Assembly (NCBI GenBank): GCA_910585075.1
Contig: CAJUED010000006.1
Location: 30,281 to 94,280 of the forward strand
DNA length: 64,000 bases
Reading direction: 5' to 3'
DNA from: an uncultured Lachnospiraceae bacterium
Lineage (GTDB): Bacteria; Bacillota; Clostridia; Lachnospirales; Lachnospiraceae
Positions 32,838 through 40,992 of this stretch are shown piece after piece. The position numbers were made by a program, and so were the translations under genes. The number at the start of each line of letters is the position of its first letter. Positions within the stretch are counted from its first letter, which is position 1. A model generated the notes under the pieces. That model searched no databases. It was not told the origin of the DNA and saw only the letters and a program-made list of their open reading frames with translations.

Positions 32838-33752
32838 ATGCTTCGGGTAAGAAGGCAAGTTGGATGCAGTGATGAACTTGTGGCGTCCTGCGGTGACAAG
32901 GGCGTGACCATAGCGATGTTGGATACCGGGGTGTCTTTACACCCTGATTTTGATAATAGAATTATTGCTTTTCGGGATTTTGTAAATGGGAAAAACCGGA
33001 TTTATGATGACAGCGGCCATGGAACACACGTGGCAGGATGCATTGGCGGCAGTGGCTGGATTTCAGGGGGAAAGTATCGTGGAATTGCCCCATACAGCAG
33101 GCTTGTGGTTGGAAAGGTCCTTGACAGGAACGGGGATGGCAATGTTGACGTGATGGCCAGAGGCCTTGAGTGGGTACTTGAAAAACAGAAAGAGTATCAG
33201 ATTCGCATCCTCAATATTTCCATTGGAATGGGTGAGAATACGGAAAAGGACAGGATGGAAAAGCTGATCAGGCTGGTGGATGAAGCCTGGAAACAGGGGC
33301 TTATCGTGGTGTGTGCCGCAGGAAATATGGGACCTGCCCCTATGACAATCTCTCCCCTTGGGGCAAGGCGGAATGTGATAACGGTAGGATGCCACGAGGG
33401 CGGATACTTTAGGGATAACAGACACCTTTGCGAGGAGTATTCCAGCCGGGGGCCCAGCCCTTATGCCATGAAAAAACCGGATGTGGTAGCACCGGGAACA
33501 GATATTGTCTCCTGCAATGCAGGGATTATCAGGCGTGGGAGGAGTTACAGAAACGCTTATATCGCCAAAAGCGGCACTTCAATGGCAACCCCTGTGGTAT
33601 CGGGGGCTCTTGGACTTTTGCTCCAGAAATATCCCTTTTATACAAATGAGCAGGCAAAGCAGAAGCTTTTGTATACGGCCAGGGACTTGAATGAGCCCTG
33701 GTGCAAGCAGGGGTGGGGGATGATACAGGTTGACAGGCTTGTGGAGTTTTAA
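32838..33752 (+). CDS. Subtilisin-like serine protease (S8 family)
   Basis: 304 residues with the full catalytic triad: D29 in IAMLDTGVS, H61 in DSGHGTHVAG and S248 in SGTSMATPV, plus the oxyanion-hole region CAAGNMGP. There is no signal peptide or propeptide, and the catalytic Asp lies only 29 residues in, so this resembles intracellular subtilases. The ATG directly abuts the U tract of the upstream terminator, and its binding site is the 3' arm of that hairpin. Whether it acts on the neighbouring surface proteins is not known. Confidence 0.88.
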   Translation: MLRVRRQVGCSDELVASCGDKGVTIAMLDTGVSLHPDFDNRIIAFRDFVNGKNRIYDDSGHGTHVAGCIGGSGWISGGKYRGIAPYSRLVVGKVLDRNGDGNVDVMARGLEWVLEKQKEYQIRILNISIGMGENTEKDRMEKLIRLVDEAWKQGLIVVCAAGNMGPAPMTISPLGARRNVITVGCHEGGYFRDNRHLCEEYSSRGPSPYAMKKPDVVAPGTDIVSCNAGIIRRGRSYRNAYIAKSGTSMATPVVSGALGLLLQKYPFYTNEQAKQKLLYTARDLNEPWCKQGWGMIQVDRLVEF

Positions 33753-33767
33753 GATTTTACTTTGTCA

Positions 33768-33796
33768 TTGACAGAAGATGTTTAATTGTATACAAT
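33768..33796 (+). promoter_or_regulatory. Promoter of the citrate synthase-gntR-icd unit
   Basis: Perfect TTGACA (33768-33773), 17-bp spacer, TACAAT (33791-33796). Confidence 0.75.
33785..33796. promoter_or_regulatory. 12-bp palindromic operator on the -10 box (likely GntR/FCD site)
   Basis: ATTGTATACAAT is a perfect palindrome and contains the GT-N(x)-AC core typical of FadR/FCD-subfamily GntR sites. It covers the -10 hexamer, so bound regulator would block the polymerase. The GntR gene is the second gene of this unit, which suggests autoregulation. Confidence 0.55.
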
Positions 33797-33803
33797 AATA
33801 CAT

Positions 33804-33900
33804 GAATTGGACAGACGTAGTTGGTGTTCCTGTTAACAGGCTGATTAAAATGCAGGACAGCCTTGGCGGGGCGTCTGATTTTTGCAGCAGTCAGGGAGGA
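33804..33900 (+). other. Structured leader of the citrate synthase gene
   Basis: CAGACG (about 33811) pairs with CGTCTG (about 33872) and encloses the palindrome CCTGTTAACAGG and a hairpin AGGCTG/CAGCCT. After the closing stem comes ATTTTTGC. A branched fold with a weak T run may act as an attenuator. Confidence 0.35.
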
Positions 33901-33907
33901 GAGAGTG

Positions 33908-35341
33908 ATGGCTGAAAATGATTATTTCTTAGACCGTCCGGTGTCGCTGAACGGAAAGAACAATTTACTTGAGATTGAGGAGCATATGTACATATTGGAT
34001 GACGTGGAAAAACCCAATGTGTTCCGAAATATGTTTCCCTATTCGGAGGTGCCAAAGATACCATTTAACGATAGGATAGTACCTCACAATATGCCGAAAA
34101 ATATCTGGATTACAGATACCACCTTTCGGGACGGACAGCAGTCCAGAGCTCCTTATACTACAGAGCAGATTGTGAAGATTTATGATTATCTTCACAGGCT
34201 TGGAGGGCCTAACGGTATGATTCGCGCCAGCGAATTCTTCTTATACAGTAAGAAAGACAGAGATGCGGTTTATAAATGTATGGAGCGGGGCTATGAGTTC
34301 CCGGAGGTAACAAGCTGGATTCGTGCCAGTAAGGAGGACTTTAAGCTGGTAAAGGAAATCGGCATGAAGGAAACCGGTATACTGGTAAGTTGTTCCGATT
34401 ACCATATTTTCTTAAAGCTTAAGATGACCAGAAGACAGGCCATGGAGCACTATTTAAGCGTCGTGCGGGATTGCCTGGAGGAAGGCATCAGCGTCAGGTG
34501 TCATCTGGAGGATATTACAAGGGCGGATATTTACGGTTATGTGGTTCCTTTCTGCTTAGAGCTGATGAAGCTGATGAAGGAATACCAGATTCCCATCAAA
34601 GTGCGTGCCTGTGATACTATGGGGTACGGGGTCAATTACCCCGGAGCGGTTATTCCAAGGAGTGTACAGGGAATCATTTATGCGTTGCACACTCATGCGG
34701 GGGTGCCTCATGAGCTGATTGAGTGGCATGGCCACAATGACTTTTATAAATCGGTGGTTAACTCCACAACTGCGTGGCTGTACGGCTGTTCCGGGGTGAA
34801 TACTTCTCTGTTTGGTATCGGAGAGCGGACCGGGAATACCCCTTTGGAGGCTATGGTTTTTGAGTATGCCCAGCTTAAAGGCGAATTAAACGGTATGGAT
34901 ACCACAGTGATTACGGAGCTTGCGGAATACTATGAGAAGGAAATCGGGTATCATATTCCGGAGAGGACTCCCTTTGTAGGAAAGAATTTTAATGTCACAA
35001 GAGCCGGGATTCATGCGGACGGACTTCTGAAAAACGAGGAGATTTACAATATATTTGACACGGATAAATTCTTAAACAGGCCTGTTTTGTGTGCGGTCAG
35101 CAATACTTCCGGGCTGGCGGGCATTGCCCATTGGATTAACACTTACTATGGGCTGAAAGAGGCGGAGCATCTGGATAAGACAAGCCCGATTGTTGCAGAG
35201 GTTAAAAAGTGGGTGGATAAACAGTACGAGGACGGCCGGGTGACGGTTATGACGGACAAGGAGCTGACGGAGCAGATTTCCATCATTTGTGAGAACATGG
35301 ACGGGGATGAGACTGCGGGGTTACTGTTGCGCAAATTTTAA
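33908..35341 (+). CDS. Probable Re-citrate synthase (homocitrate/isopropylmalate synthase family)
   Basis: 477 residues of the DRE-TIM metallolyase fold: DTTFRDGQQSRAPYT near residue 80 has the catalytic Arg-Asp-Gln set, EWHGHNDF the metal-binding HxH, and FGIGERTGNTPLE the C-terminal barrel motif. Plain isopropylmalate synthases have a regulatory domain that is missing here. Co-localisation with NADP-isocitrate dehydrogenase in a clostridium points to Re-citrate synthase, as known from Clostridium kluyveri, making citrate for 2-oxoglutarate and glutamate synthesis. Homocitrate synthase is the main alternative. ATG 33908 follows GGGAGGAGAG. Confidence 0.75.
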   Translation: MAENDYFLDRPVSLNGKNNLLEIEEHMYILDDVEKPNVFRNMFPYSEVPKIPFNDRIVPHNMPKNIWITDTTFRDGQQSRAPYTTEQIVKIYDYLHRLGGPNGMIRASEFFLYSKKDRDAVYKCMERGYEFPEVTSWIRASKEDFKLVKEIGMKETGILVSCSDYHIFLKLKMTRRQAMEHYLSVVRDCLEEGISVRCHLEDITRADIYGYVVPFCLELMKLMKEYQIPIKVRACDTMGYGVNYPGAVIPRSVQGIIYALHTHAGVPHELIEWHGHNDFYKSVVNSTTAWLYGCSGVNTSLFGIGERTGNTPLEAMVFEYAQLKGELNGMDTTVITELAEYYEKEIGYHIPERTPFVGKNFNVTRAGIHADGLLKNEEIYNIFDTDKFLNRPVLCAVSNTSGLAGIAHWINTYYGLKEAEHLDKTSPIVAEVKKWVDKQYEDGRVTVMTDKELTEQISIICENMDGDETAGLLLRKF

Positions 35342-35396
35342 GATTAACGAGAAGAAAACGGAAGAAAGGAATGTAGGAAAGGTAAGCGTATATGCC

Positions 35397-36092
35397 ATGG
35401 GCAAATATGATTTAAAACAGGAAGTAACGGACAAATATTCCCTGCGTGGGAGAGTGTTTCACAAGTTGCGGGAGGATATTTTAAATGGAAAGTATGAGGA
35501 ACATGAGGAATTAAAGGAGGTTGCCATAGGCGAGGAGCTGGGGGTGAGCCGTACCCCGGTCAGGGAAGCCTTCAGGCAGTTGGAGCTGGAGGGACTGATA
35601 CAGATAGTACCTAACAAAGGGGCCTATGTGACAGGCATTACGGCCAAGGATGTAAAGGATATTTACATGATACGTTCCTCTCTGGAAGGAATGTGCGCCC
35701 GGCTTGCAACGGAGCACATCACCAAAGAGCAGCTTGAGGAGATGGAGGAAAATATATATCTGGCCAGTTTCCATGCCTCCAAAGGTCATATGGAGCAGAT
35801 GACGGAGCTTGACAACCGGTTTCATCACATTCTCTATGAGGCCTGCGATTCCAAGATGTTAGAAAATCTTTTGCAGGATTTTCACCAGTATGTCATCAGA
35901 ATCAGAAAAAAGACGCTCTCCACCAAGGAGCGGGGAATGGCCTCCAATGAGGAGCACCGTCAGATTATGGAGGCAATCAAGGCGGGAAAGCCGGATGAGG
36001 CGGAGCGCTTCGCCACTTGCCATATGGTCAACGCTTATGATAATATTGTAAAAAATGGTTTGTACGGTATTTTCAGCCCTGAAAAGCCGTAA
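35397..36092 (+). CDS. GntR-family transcriptional regulator, FCD (FadR-like) type
   Basis: 231 residues. The winged-helix domain (about 14-80) includes LGVSRTPVREAFRQLELEG, the recognition-helix signature of GntR proteins. An all-helical FCD ligand domain follows (about 85-215), with the metal-ligand pattern D..FH and a later H..I..A. ATG 35397 is the first codon before the domain, with AGGAAAGG 14 bases upstream; a longer in-frame start overlaps the citrate synthase gene. It lies between two enzymes of the citrate-to-2-oxoglutarate route and probably controls them through the palindrome at 33785. The ligand is unknown; an organic acid is likely. Confidence 0.85.
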   Translation: MGKYDLKQEVTDKYSLRGRVFHKLREDILNGKYEEHEELKEVAIGEELGVSRTPVREAFRQLELEGLIQIVPNKGAYVTGITAKDVKDIYMIRSSLEGMCARLATEHITKEQLEEMEENIYLASFHASKGHMEQMTELDNRFHHILYEACDSKMLENLLQDFHQYVIRIRKKTLSTKERGMASNEEHRQIMEAIKAGKPDEAERFATCHMVNAYDNIVKNGLYGIFSPEKP

Positions 36093-36238
36093 GGAAGACA
36101 GAAACAGTTTCAGATGTAAGGATTTTGCCGGGCTTCAGGTGCATACGCCTTTGCCTGAGCAGAGTATTATGAACGTAAGGATAATTTGCGGAGAAAGACA
36201 TCCGCTGTTTCGATGAAAAGTAATGGATGGAGGTAAAA

Positions 36239-37441
36239 ATGGAAAAAATCAAAATGACAACTCCCCTTGTGGAGATGGATGGGGACGAAATGACCAGAAT
36301 ACTCTGGCAGATGATTAAGGACGAGCTGTTGCTGCCTTATATTGATTTAAAGACAGAGTACTATGACCTTGGACTTGAGTACAGAAATGAGACAAACGAC
36401 CAGGTGACGGTGGACAGCGCAAAGGCCACCCAGAAATACGGCGTGGCGGTAAAATGCGCCACCATCACACCAAACGGGGCCCGCATGACGGAATATTTAA
36501 AGGAAATGTGGAAAAGCCCCAACGGTACCATCCGGGCTATTTTGGATGGAACAGTGTTCCGGGCGCCCATTTTAATCAAAGGGATTGTACCTTATGTAAA
36601 AAATTGGACAAAGCCCATCACCATTGCCCGTCACGCTTACGGGGATGTGTATAAAAATACGGAAATCAAGGTTCCCGGTAAAGGAAAAGCCGAGCTGGTA
36701 TTTACCGCCGAGGATGGCACCGAGGTAAGGGAGTTAATCCATGATTTCGATGGCCCGGGAATCCTGCAGGGCATTCATAATACGGAAAAATCCATTTCCA
36801 GCTTCGCAAGGGCATGCTTTAACTATGCGGTTGACACAAAGCAGGATTTGTGGTTTTCCACCAAGGATACCATCTCCAAAAAGTACGACCATACCTTTAA
36901 GGATATTTTCCAGGAAATTTATGATAAGGAATACAAGGATAAATTTGAGGAACTGGGCATTGAATATTTCTACACATTGATTGATGATGCGGTTGCCCGG
37001 GTAATCCGTTCCGAGGGCGGTTTTATATGGGCCTGCAAGAATTATGACGGGGATGTGATGTCAGATATGGTGGCTACCGCCTACGGCGACCTTTCCATGA
37101 TGACCTCTGTCTTGGTATCTCCCAGCGGTGTCTATGAATACGAGGCAGCTCACGGAACCGTACAGCGGCATTACTACAAGCACTTAAAGGGGGAGGAAAC
37201 CTCAACCAACTCCATAGCAACCATTTTTGCATGGACAGGGGCACTTCGCAAGCGGGGAGAGCTGGATAACATACCCGAATTACAGGCCTTTGCGGATAAA
37301 CTGGAAAGAGCATGTATCAAGACAGTGGAAGATGGAAAGATGACAAAGAGCCTGTCTCTGATTTCCACCTGTGAAAATCCTGTTATCTTAAACAGCCTTG
37401 CGTTTATTCAGGCGATACGGGAGACGCTTGATACCTTATAA
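36239..37441 (+). CDS. icd: NADP-dependent isocitrate dehydrogenase (eukaryote-like dimeric type)
   Basis: Oxidative decarboxylation of isocitrate to 2-oxoglutarate. 400 residues with MDGDEMTRILWQMIK at the N terminus, CATITPNGAR with the substrate-binding segment, the metal-binding Asp region YTLIDDAVARVI, and EAAHGTVQRHY of the NADP site. The length and TRILW motif place it in the Idh1/2-like subfamily, not the E. coli Icd type. ATG 36239 follows GGAGGTAAAA. Third gene of the citrate unit; aconitase is not in the window. Confidence 0.93.
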   Translation: MEKIKMTTPLVEMDGDEMTRILWQMIKDELLLPYIDLKTEYYDLGLEYRNETNDQVTVDSAKATQKYGVAVKCATITPNGARMTEYLKEMWKSPNGTIRAILDGTVFRAPILIKGIVPYVKNWTKPITIARHAYGDVYKNTEIKVPGKGKAELVFTAEDGTEVRELIHDFDGPGILQGIHNTEKSISSFARACFNYAVDTKQDLWFSTKDTISKKYDHTFKDIFQEIYDKEYKDKFEELGIEYFYTLIDDAVARVIRSEGGFIWACKNYDGDVMSDMVATAYGDLSMMTSVLVSPSGVYEYEAAHGTVQRHYYKHLKGEETSTNSIATIFAWTGALRKRGELDNIPELQAFADKLERACIKTVEDGKMTKSLSLISTCENPVILNSLAFIQAIRETLDTL

Positions 37442-37470
37442 AGACATTTATAATAGTATATACTATATAT

Positions 37471-37503
37471 AGAAAGGGCATCTGTCGGGGATGCCCTTTC
37501 TAT
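37471..37503. terminator. Bidirectional terminator between icd and the ABC-F gene
   Basis: AGAAAGGGCATC (37471-37482) pairs with GATGCCCTTTCT (37490-37501), 12 bp perfect, 7-nt loop. Confidence 0.75.
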
Positions 37504-37507
37504 ATTC

Positions 37508-37539
37508 AATAAGCCGTCTTGCGAAGCACCGGTATTTGA
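37508..37539 (+). repeat. Dispersed hairpin repeat, family A, tandem copy 1
   Basis: AATAAGCCGT, then TTGCGAAGCA, ending TATTTGA. The central stem changed from CGC/GCG to TGC/GCA, a compensated pair. Confidence 0.6.
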
Positions 37540-37542
37540 TTC

Positions 37543-37576
37543 AATAAGCCAACTCCCAGAGCGGGGAGGCGTTTGA
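37543..37576 (+). repeat. Dispersed hairpin repeat, family A, tandem copy 2
   Basis: AATAAGCCAA, then CTCCCAGAGCGGGGAG, ending GCGTTTGA. Three bp after copy 1 and three bp before the ABC-F stop codon. Confidence 0.6.
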
Positions 37577-37579
37577 TTG

Positions 37580-39496
37580 CTATTCGTTATTTTCCAGTTC
37601 CTCCCACTGCTCATATAATGCTGTAAGCTGCAAATTAATATCTTCCTGCTCTTTTGTAAGCTCCTGAAGCCGCGCCACATTGGTTGCCACTTCCGGAAGG
37701 CTCATAGTAGATTCAATCTCTGAGAGCTTCTGTTCAAGGTCAGTGATAGCATCTTCACATTTTTTCAGGTCATTTTCCCTTTTGCGGGCCTTTGCCTGTA
37801 ACTCCTTCTGGGCCTGCCAGCTTAATTTATTTTCCGAAGGGGCGGTTTCTTTCCGGGCGGTCATATCTTCCGGGGAAGCGTCCTTTACAATAGAATCCCT
37901 TTTCTCCAGATAATAATCGTAATTACCCAGATATCCGGTAAGGTTTCCTCCTTCCAGGTCCAAAATACGGCTGGCAGTGCGGTTGATAAAATACCGATCA
38001 TGGGATACATAAAGTACGGTTCCTTCATAGGAATTCAAGGCATCCTCCAAAATTTCTTTGGAGGTGATATCCAGGTGGTTGGTGGGCTCGTCCAGAATCA
38101 GAAAATTGGACTCGGAGAGCATCAGCTTGGCAAGGGAAAGCCGTCCCCGCTCACCGCCGCTCAAATCTTTTACCTGCTTGTAAACATCATCGCCTGTAAA
38201 GAGAAAGGCCGCCAGCGTATTTCGGATTTCCGTATTGTTCAGGTAAGGGTAGGCGTCGGAAATTTCCTCAAAGAGCGTCTTTTCCATATGAAGCACATGG
38301 TGTTCCTGGTCATAATAGCCAATCTGTACGTTGCTGCCAAGGGTGATGGTTCCGTCGTCGGCATCCAGAAGACCGTTGATGATTTTCAGGATGGTGGTTT
38401 TCCCGGTGCCGTTGTCGCCGATAATGGCAACGTGTTCTCCGCGCTTGATATCCATGTCAATGTGGGTAAAAAGTGTCTGGACGCCAAAGGACTTGGCCAG
38501 GTTTTCTATGTGCAGTACATCCTTACCGCTGGTGATTCTGGGGGTAAGGGTCATGTGTATGTCTGTCCGCGCTTGGGTGGGTTTATCCAAAACCTCAATT
38601 TTTTCCAGCATTTTTTCGCGGCTTTCCGCCCTTTTTATGGATTTCTCCCTGTTAAAGGATTTCAATTTCTCTATAACCGCTTCCTGGTGCTTAATTTCCT
38701 GCTGCTGCTTTAAGTAAGCGTGGAGAGCGGCGGAGCGGAGCTGTTCCTTTTTTACGGCGTAATCGGAATAATTACCTGTAAAGGAGGCAGCCTTTGTCTG
38801 GTCAATCTCAACAATTTTTCCGGCAATCCTGTCAAGGAAATACCTGTCGTGGGACACAATCAGGACAGCCCCCTTATAATTCAGCAGGTAGGTTTCCAGC
38901 CAGGTGATGGAGTGTAAATCCAAATGGTTGGTAGGCTCGTCCAAAAGAATAATATCCGGATTTACCAGAAGAAGACGTCCTAAGGCAACCCGGGTTTTCT
39001 GCCCTCCGGAGAGGGTAGATATCTTTTTGGAAAATTCATCCTCGGTAAAACCAAGGCCCTTTAAGACTCCTGTAACCTGACTTTGACAGGCGTAGCCGTC
39101 GGCAAGCTCAAAGGCATGGGTCAGGCGGGTGTAGGATTCCATAAGGCTTTCAAGCTCCCGGCCCGATACCTGCTTCATGGCATGCTCCATCTCCCGGATT
39201 TTCCGCTCCATGGCAATCACATCCGCTTTCACCGAGAGCAGCTCGTCATAAATACTGTTCTCACTGTCCACATCCTGATTCTGGGCAAGATACCCCAGGG
39301 TCTTACCCTTAGAGATAGTCACCGTACCGGTATCCGCCGCCTGTTCTCCCACAATAATACGCAGCAGCGTAGTTTTCCCAGCCCCATTAATACCTACCAC
39401 AGCCGCTTTCTCATGGTCTTCAATATGAAATGAAACATTGGAAAGCACCGCTTCCCCATTGAATGCTTTAGATATATTCTGACAAGATAAAATCAT
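37580..39496 (-). CDS. ABC-F family ATPase (ribosome-associated, YdiF/Uup-like)
   Basis: 638 residues with two ABC cassettes and no membrane segments. Walker A motifs GINGAGKTT and GDNGTGKTT, signatures LSGGQKTRVALG and LSGGERGRLSL, and Walker B LLDEPTNHLD and ILDEPTNHLD are all intact. A linker lies between the cassettes, and the last 80 residues are a charged coiled coil. ABC-F proteins act at the ribosomal E site in translation or antibiotic protection; which subgroup is unclear. AAAGGACG lies 10 bases upstream of the ATG. It is divergent from rex. Confidence 0.9.
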   Translation of the reverse strand: MILSCQNISKAFNGEAVLSNVSFHIEDHEKAAVVGINGAGKTTLLRIIVGEQAADTGTVTISKGKTLGYLAQNQDVDSENSIYDELLSVKADVIAMERKIREMEHAMKQVSGRELESLMESYTRLTHAFELADGYACQSQVTGVLKGLGFTEDEFSKKISTLSGGQKTRVALGRLLLVNPDIILLDEPTNHLDLHSITWLETYLLNYKGAVLIVSHDRYFLDRIAGKIVEIDQTKAASFTGNYSDYAVKKEQLRSAALHAYLKQQQEIKHQEAVIEKLKSFNREKSIKRAESREKMLEKIEVLDKPTQARTDIHMTLTPRITSGKDVLHIENLAKSFGVQTLFTHIDMDIKRGEHVAIIGDNGTGKTTILKIINGLLDADDGTITLGSNVQIGYYDQEHHVLHMEKTLFEEISDAYPYLNNTEIRNTLAAFLFTGDDVYKQVKDLSGGERGRLSLAKLMLSESNFLILDEPTNHLDITSKEILEDALNSYEGTVLYVSHDRYFINRTASRILDLEGGNLTGYLGNYDYYLEKRDSIVKDASPEDMTARKETAPSENKLSWQAQKELQAKARKRENDLKKCEDAITDLEQKLSEIESTMSLPEVATNVARLQELTKEQEDINLQLTALYEQWEELENNE

Positions 39497-39533
39497 GATA
39501 ACACGTCCTTTTAAAATTCATTTTAGCTATCTT

Positions 39534-39562
39534 AGTTTACAGGTGATAAAAGGGAATGTCAA
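39534..39562 (-). promoter_or_regulatory. Promoter of the ABC-F gene
   Basis: On the minus strand TTGACA (39562-39557), 17-bp spacer, TAAACT (39539-39534). Confidence 0.7.
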
Positions 39563-39566
39563 TGAA

Positions 39567-39595
39567 TTGACAATATTTTACCAGTGTTATATATT
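39567..39595 (+). promoter_or_regulatory. Promoter of rex
   Basis: TTGACA (39567-39572), 17-bp spacer, TATATT (39590-39595). Its -35 box and that of the divergent ABC-F promoter form one inverted repeat, TGTCAATGAATTGACA. Confidence 0.75.
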
Positions 39596-39637
39596 ATTTT
39601 ATGAGGGTTATTTTAAGTTTGAACGGGAGGAGTATTG

Positions 39638-40291
39638 GTGGAACATAAGGAAATTTCACAGGCCGTAATCGGACGTCTGCCAAGGTATTTCAGATTTTTG
39701 GGAGAGCTTAAGGACGAAGGGGTCGAGAGGATATCTTCCCAGGAATTAAGCGATATTATGAATGTGACGGCCTCTCAGATACGCCAGGATTTTAACAATT
39801 TTGGCGGTTTTGGACAGCAGGGCTATGGCTATAATGTTGAATATCTTTATGAAGAAATCGGCAAAATTCTGGGACTTGATAAAACCCACAACCTGATCAT
39901 CATCGGGGCGGGAAATCTTGGGCAGGCGCTGGCCAATTACACGAATTTTGAAAGAAGAGGATTTCTTTTTAAAGGAATCTTTGACTGTAACCCGGCGCTT
40001 TATGGGAAAAAGATTCGCTGCATTGAGGTAAGGCCCATGGAAGAAATGGAGACCTTCATTGAGGACAATGAGATTGACATGGCGGTGCTGACACTTCCCA
40101 AGGCAAGCGCTGTGGAGGTGGCCGGGCGGCTGGCAGCCACAGGCATCAGGGGAATCTGGAATTTTGCCCATGTGGATTTGAAAGTACCGGAGAGGATTCA
40201 GGTGGAGAATGTCCACTTATCGGACAGTTTAATGAAACTGGCATACAATATTAACAGGTCCGAAAGTGATAATTTTGAGGGGAATTTTTAG
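39638..40291 (+). CDS. rex: Redox-sensing transcriptional repressor Rex
   Basis: Senses the NADH/NAD ratio and represses fermentation and respiration genes. The N-terminal winged helix contains RLPRYFRFL and VTASQIRQDFNNFGGFGQQGYGY, the family signature; the Rossmann motif IIIGAGNLGQAL follows at about residue 85. 217 residues, normal length. I favour GTG 39638 over TTG 39635 because GGGAGG ends 7 bases before the GTG. It may be the first gene of a run through the next small gene. Confidence 0.95.
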   Translation: MEHKEISQAVIGRLPRYFRFLGELKDEGVERISSQELSDIMNVTASQIRQDFNNFGGFGQQGYGYNVEYLYEEIGKILGLDKTHNLIIIGAGNLGQALANYTNFERRGFLFKGIFDCNPALYGKKIRCIEVRPMEEMETFIEDNEIDMAVLTLPKASAVEVAGRLAATGIRGIWNFAHVDLKVPERIQVENVHLSDSLMKLAYNINRSESDNFEGNF

Positions 40292-40309
40292 ATTATGGAG
40301 GTGAAGGGG

Positions 40310-40930
40310 ATGTCCGGGTTAGATAACAAATTTAAAGCAGCCCTGGCAGGCAGAAAAATACCTCCTCTTACGCTGGATAACAAATGGCACAAGCTGTTCA
40401 CGCAAACGCAGCCTGATAAGCGCCTTCGGCGGCTGGAGGAAGAAATTGGCGAGTTACTAAAGAGACAGGGCAAGGCAAACACGGAAATCAAAAAAATCAA
40501 AAAGCTGAAAAAAACGCTGATGCAGGAGATCATGGACAATGCGGCGGCGTCCTCATCAGGCAACGAAAAGGCAATTAAAAAAGCGGATGACAATAAACGC
40601 CTTCTGGAAGAATGCAACGAGAAGATTACCGGCTATGAGGATGAGCTTTTTGAATTGCCAAGGGAGATTGATAAGGCAAACAAAGAATTGATGCTGCTTA
40701 CCATGCAGATTTGTTATGACCGGCTGAAAGAAAATGAGCGGGACATTGCGGAAATCACAAAATGGGTTGCCCAGGTCAGGGAAGAATTAAAGGAAAAGCT
40801 GATTGCAAAGGAGGAAAAAGAGGATATGAACCACGAGCTGTACTCCTATATGCATGATATTTTCGGCGCGGAAGTGATAGATATATTTGACATGAAGTAT
40901 TATGATAATCAGTCAGGAAAAGAAGGCTGA
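40310..40930 (+). CDS. Hypothetical coiled-coil protein
   Basis: Not recognised. 206 residues, highly charged, with Lys/Glu-rich heptad-like helices from about residue 40 to 180, no Cys motif, signal or membrane segment; the last 30 residues (MHDIFGAEVIDIFDM) look like a small C-terminal motif. ATG 40310 follows GGAGGTGAAGGGG; an in-frame ATG at 40295 is also possible. It lies 18 bp after rex and is probably co-transcribed with it. Confidence 0.7.
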   Translation: MSGLDNKFKAALAGRKIPPLTLDNKWHKLFTQTQPDKRLRRLEEEIGELLKRQGKANTEIKKIKKLKKTLMQEIMDNAAASSSGNEKAIKKADDNKRLLEECNEKITGYEDELFELPREIDKANKELMLLTMQICYDRLKENERDIAEITKWVAQVREELKEKLIAKEEKEDMNHELYSYMHDIFGAEVIDIFDMKYYDNQSGKEG

Positions 40931-40932
40931 AA

Positions 40933-40992
40933 GTAACAGTGAAGCAGGTTTGAGCTGTTACGGCTGAAAAGCGCTTCGGAATGAAGGGAAAA
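40933..40992 (+). promoter_or_regulatory. Candidate pseudoknot leader RNA before the NAD(P)HX repair gene
   Basis: GTAACAG (40933-40939) pairs perfectly with CTGTTAC (40955-40961). The 15-nt loop starts TGAAGC (40940-40945), complementary to GCTTCG (40973-40978, last pair G-U). This abuts GGAATGAAGG and ends 15 nt before ATG 40993. It has the same layout as the tepA and PHP leaders, with different paired bases. Confidence 0.5.

Noticed and set aside
33863..33907. Longer N terminus for the citrate synthase-like protein
   Set aside because: The in-frame ATG at 33863 lacks a binding site and falls in the structured leader; ATG 33908 has GGGAGGAGAG.
35289..35396. Longer N terminus for the GntR regulator
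   Set aside because: It would overlap the end of the citrate synthase gene and adds a segment unlike GntR proteins.
37443..37470. AGTATATACT palindrome after icd as a second GntR site
   Set aside because: It lies downstream of the gene next to a terminator, not at a promoter, and its spacing differs from ATTGTATACAAT.
39541..39634. Rex autoregulatory site upstream of rex
   Set aside because: The palindrome TGTCAATGAATTGACA does not fit the TTGTTAA/TTGTGAA-type Rex consensus, and it is explained by two facing -35 boxes.
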